A program made the translations under genes and the position numbers. Below, piece by piece: positions 13,069-15,033 of a DNA stretch of 15,033 nucleotides. This DNA is from Planctomycetota bacterium (GTDB lineage: Bacteria; Planctomycetota; Phycisphaerae; Sedimentisphaerales; SM23-30): contig JAKQBU010000397.1 of the NCBI GenBank assembly GCA_029573975.1, positions 1 through 15,033 on the forward strand, read 5' to 3'. Each line of letters starts with the position of its first letter. Within the stretch, counting starts at the first letter, position 1. The notes under the pieces are model-generated. The model searched no databases. It was not told the DNA's origin and was given only the letters and a program-made list of their open reading frames with translations.

Positions 13069-14445
13069 GTGGTAGCGACGAAAACGAAAAAAACGATTAC
13101 GATAAATAATTACAAAGCAGCCTTGTCCTTCTTGTTCAGCAACACTAACTACGAGTCTGCCAAGAGGTTACGATACAATGAAGACACTTTCAGCCTCGAA
13201 CGCATGAACCGCCTCCTGGACCTGGTGGGCAATCCCCATAAAAAAATCGCCTCCGTTCACATCGCCGGCACCAAGGGAAAGGGTTCCACCTGCACCATGC
13301 TGGCCACCATGCTCCATGCCAACGGCTACAAAGTCGGCCTCTACACCTCTCCCCACGTCCTCAACCTGCGGGAGCGGATTTGCGTCAACGGCTCTATGAT
13401 CAGCGAAGCCGCCATGGTCCGGCATGTCCGCAAGATTGCCCCCGCCGTTCAGAAAATGGTGGAAGATCCCCCCACGTTTTTCGAGATTCTGACCGCCATC
13501 GCCTTCCTCCATTTTGTCAGCGAAAAGATTCACATCGCCGTCATCGAGACCGGCCTGGGCGGGCGGCTGGACAGCACCAATGTCCTCACCCCCGAGGCGG
13601 TCGGCATTACCAGCCTGAGCATCGACCATCAGCGCCAGCTCGGCACCACGATTTCCCAGATCGCCAAGGAAAAAACCGGCATCTTCAAGGCTGGTGTCCC
13701 CGCCGTTTCGGTCCTCCAGGACGTCGAGGCCATGAAGGTCTTGCGCCGCGAGGCCAATCTGATCGGCGCTCCCCTGCGGTTCACCGGCAAGGACATCGAC
13801 TTTTCCTATCGCTTCGAGTCCTCCCGTTCCCTGGGCCCCCATAACCGCGTCTGCCTGAGCACGCCCACCACCCGCTTTGAGCACCTGCCGGTCCCCCTGT
13901 TGGGCGAGCATCAGGCGATTAATTGCGGCCTGGCCCTGTCCCTGCTGGACTGCCTCAAAGCCCGCGGCTACAAAATCGACGAAGCCAAGTCCGTGGAAGG
14001 CCTGGCCCAGACCAAATTATCCGGCCGCATGGAATTGATTTGCGACAATCCCCGCATCCTCATCGACGGCGCCCACAACGCCGCCAGCATCCGGGCCTTG
14101 ATTCAGGCCATCGGCCAGCATATCCCCTACGATTCCATGATCGTCATCTTCGGCTGCTGCGAAGACAAGGACATCACCGGCATGCTCCAGCAGCTCCAGT
14201 TCGGAGCCGACAAGGTCATCTTTACCCGGGTCAACTCGCCCCGCGGCATGCACCCGGAGGATCTGGCCCAGGAATACACCGAGCTGTGCGGCAAGATGTG
14301 CCAGGTGGCCCCCAACCTCAAAGAGGCCCTGCGGATCGCCCAGCCGGCCTTCACCACCGGCGACCTCATCTGCATCACTGGCAGCTTCTACCTCGTGGGC
14401 CAGGCCAAGGAGATGTTCCAGCAGCAGGCCCTCCTGCCCGTCTGA
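13069..14445 (+). CDS. folC: Folylpolyglutamate synthase / dihydrofolate synthase
   Basis: A cytoplasmic Mur-ligase-type enzyme that adds glutamate to folates, and in many bacteria also makes dihydrofolate from dihydropteroate. At 458 residues it has the usual length. Seen in order: ATP loop GTKGKGS (67-73), LYTSPHVLNLRERI (91-104), ETGLGGRLDSTN (160-171), SIDH (184-187), AKEKTGIFKAGVP (199-211, the conserved lysine-bearing stretch), LLGEHQAINCGLAL (277-290), and the C-terminal-domain motifs DGAHN (333-337) and ITGSFYLVG (436-444). All parts expected for activity are present. The GTG at 13069 follows AGGA (13057-13060) by 8 bases. The first 40 codons are noticeably more AT-rich than the rest. 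Whether it is bifunctional cannot be decided; no folP lies nearby. Confidence 0.95.
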   Translation: MVATKTKKTITINNYKAALSFLFSNTNYESAKRLRYNEDTFSLERMNRLLDLVGNPHKKIASVHIAGTKGKGSTCTMLATMLHANGYKVGLYTSPHVLNLRERICVNGSMISEAAMVRHVRKIAPAVQKMVEDPPTFFEILTAIAFLHFVSEKIHIAVIETGLGGRLDSTNVLTPEAVGITSLSIDHQRQLGTTISQIAKEKTGIFKAGVPAVSVLQDVEAMKVLRREANLIGAPLRFTGKDIDFSYRFESSRSLGPHNRVCLSTPTTRFEHLPVPLLGEHQAINCGLALSLLDCLKARGYKIDEAKSVEGLAQTKLSGRMELICDNPRILIDGAHNAASIRALIQAIGQHIPYDSMIVIFGCCEDKDITGMLQQLQFGADKVIFTRVNSPRGMHPEDLAQEYTELCGKMCQVAPNLKEALRIAQPAFTTGDLICITGSFYLVGQAKEMFQQQALLPV

Positions 14446-14454
14446 TTCCCCCGC

Positions 14455-14490
14455 CCGGCCCGTACCGCCGGCCTCTTATTCCAATTTTCC
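14455..14490 (+). terminator. Weak putative folC terminator
   Basis: A 5-bp GC stem (CCGGC 14455-14459, GCCGG 14467-14471) with a 7-base loop starts 10 bases after the folC stop and is followed by a pyrimidine-rich, T-containing stretch. The stem is short and the T run interrupted, so this is a tentative call. Confidence 0.25.
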
Positions 14491-14524
14491 TATATGACCT
14501 ATATGACCTATAAGCCCTATTCTT
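14489..14524. repeat. Short decaying 9-base tandem repeat
   Basis: CCTATATGA occurs twice in direct succession (14489-14497, 14498-14506), then CCTATAAGC (14507-14515) and CCTATTCTT (14516-14524). The last two copies share only the CCTAT core. It lies in the 271-base stretch between folC and the next gene; the rest of that stretch shows no gene or RNA that I can support. Confidence 0.6.
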
Positions 14525-14716
14525 TACTTCTACCATTGCCCCGCCCGCCATTTTTCCTCCGTTCTCACAACACGTCCCCATATACCATTCCCCCGCCCAA
14601 TGTTTTTCTCCGTATTGTCTGACGCAGCGCCCAACGGAAGCGTCTGCTTGCCAACCATGATCGCGTCGGTCCTGCGGACGGCGGCTCATGGAACTGGTTT
14701 GGAAAGGGGGTGGGAA

Positions 14717-15033
14717 ATGAACCCTCACACCTTCGCCCAGCGGGATTGTGCCAACTATCAAACCAAGGATGGTTCCTGCCTGGGAATCCTGGTGGAGTGT
14801 TTGCAACAGCAGGAGGAATCCACACAGGCGAAACCTCTGGACTGGTGCCTGCTGGCTGGCAAAATACTGCGGCCCTGCTGGTACTTTGAAAAAGTGGTTT
14901 TAACACTGGCTGACCAACCCAGTCCGAAAGATGAACCGGACCTGCAACGGCAACGGTTGGAGGCCCGGCAAAAGTATCTGGCGGCCCGGAAGATGGAGAT
15001 GTCAGAAACGGTATCGCTGCGAACCTGCCTAGA
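14717..15033 (+). CDS. Cysteine-rich hypothetical protein (partial, 3' end outside window)
   Basis: The first 105 codons of a gene that runs off the right edge. The protein has two evenly spaced cysteine pairs, Cys11-X9-Cys21 (RDCANYQTKDGSCLG) and Cys44-X9-Cys54 (LDWCLLAGKILRPCWYFE), plus Cys28. After WYFEKVVLTLAD comes a charged, probably helical stretch (70-98), with another cysteine at 104. The pattern resembles small zinc-binding-like proteins of the cysteine-rich VLP kind (CANY...C, C-x-YF...VLPL), but this is by memory only and VLP reads VLT here. The ATG at 14717 has AAGGGGG 6 bases upstream; in-frame TTG 14699 and ATG 14657 are alternatives. No signal peptide is seen. Function is unknown. 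Confidence 0.65.
   Translation, partial: MNPHTFAQRDCANYQTKDGSCLGILVECLQQQEESTQAKPLDWCLLAGKILRPCWYFEKVVLTLADQPSPKDEPDLQRQRLEARQKYLAARKMEMSETVSLRTCL

Noticed and set aside
13062..13109. Short frame of 15 codons (ATG at 13062) overlapping the start of folC
   Set aside because: Its ATG is only one base after the AGGA that is correctly spaced for the folC GTG, and the peptide has no features. Chance overlap is more likely.
14489..14524. CRISPR-like array
   Set aside because: Units are 9 bases, adjacent, without spacers; this is a simple tandem repeat.

Overview
This 15 kb window is a chromosomal segment from a GC-rich bacterium that uses Shine-Dalgarno starts. It is most likely a member of the Planctomycetota, in or near the Phycisphaerae/Sedimentisphaerales. 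The evidence is a prepilin-type protein with a long leader and a C-terminal FCDGHV motif, a dockerin-like tail of the D-N-D ... WL type, a PEP-CTERM sorting signal, and a hydrophobic/OB-like extracytoplasmic domain of a kind I associate with planctomycete proteins. The assignment is inferred from protein style, not from a marker gene.

Layout. Positions 1-1511 (minus) hold an arsenic resistance operon: arsR, a thioredoxin-type arsC, and an ACR3 arsenite efflux gene that runs off the left edge. A ClC-family anion transporter with two CBS domains lies divergently at 1653-3491 (plus). It meets tail to tail a two-gene minus-strand unit (4710-3502): a polytopic membrane protein of unknown function and a THEP1-like P-loop NTPase.

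Positions 4951-10798 (minus) form an envelope/extracellular block: a PEP-CTERM protein, its paralogue ending in a dockerin-like module, a prepilin-type protein, and a 937-residue GH2-like lipoprotein. The two paralogues share one ectodomain but carry different C-terminal modules.

The most unusual gene is at 10934-12850 (minus). It is one continuous frame in which a complete 3-dehydroquinate synthase (AroB) is fused behind a signal peptide, an extracytoplasmic domain of about 200 residues and one transmembrane helix, so the catalytic domain should be tethered on the cytoplasmic face. A 218-base AT-rich divergent region separates it from folC (13069-14445, plus). After folC comes a 271-base stretch with a short decaying tandem repeat, then the 5' part of a cysteine-rich protein gene that runs off the right edge.

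No rRNA, tRNA, CRISPR array, transposase or integrase was seen. No gene-free stretch exceeds 300 bases. The arsenic operon, the exported-protein block and the two housekeeping genes (aroB fusion, folC) look like separate functional units that happen to be adjacent. I see no sign of one shared new pathway.
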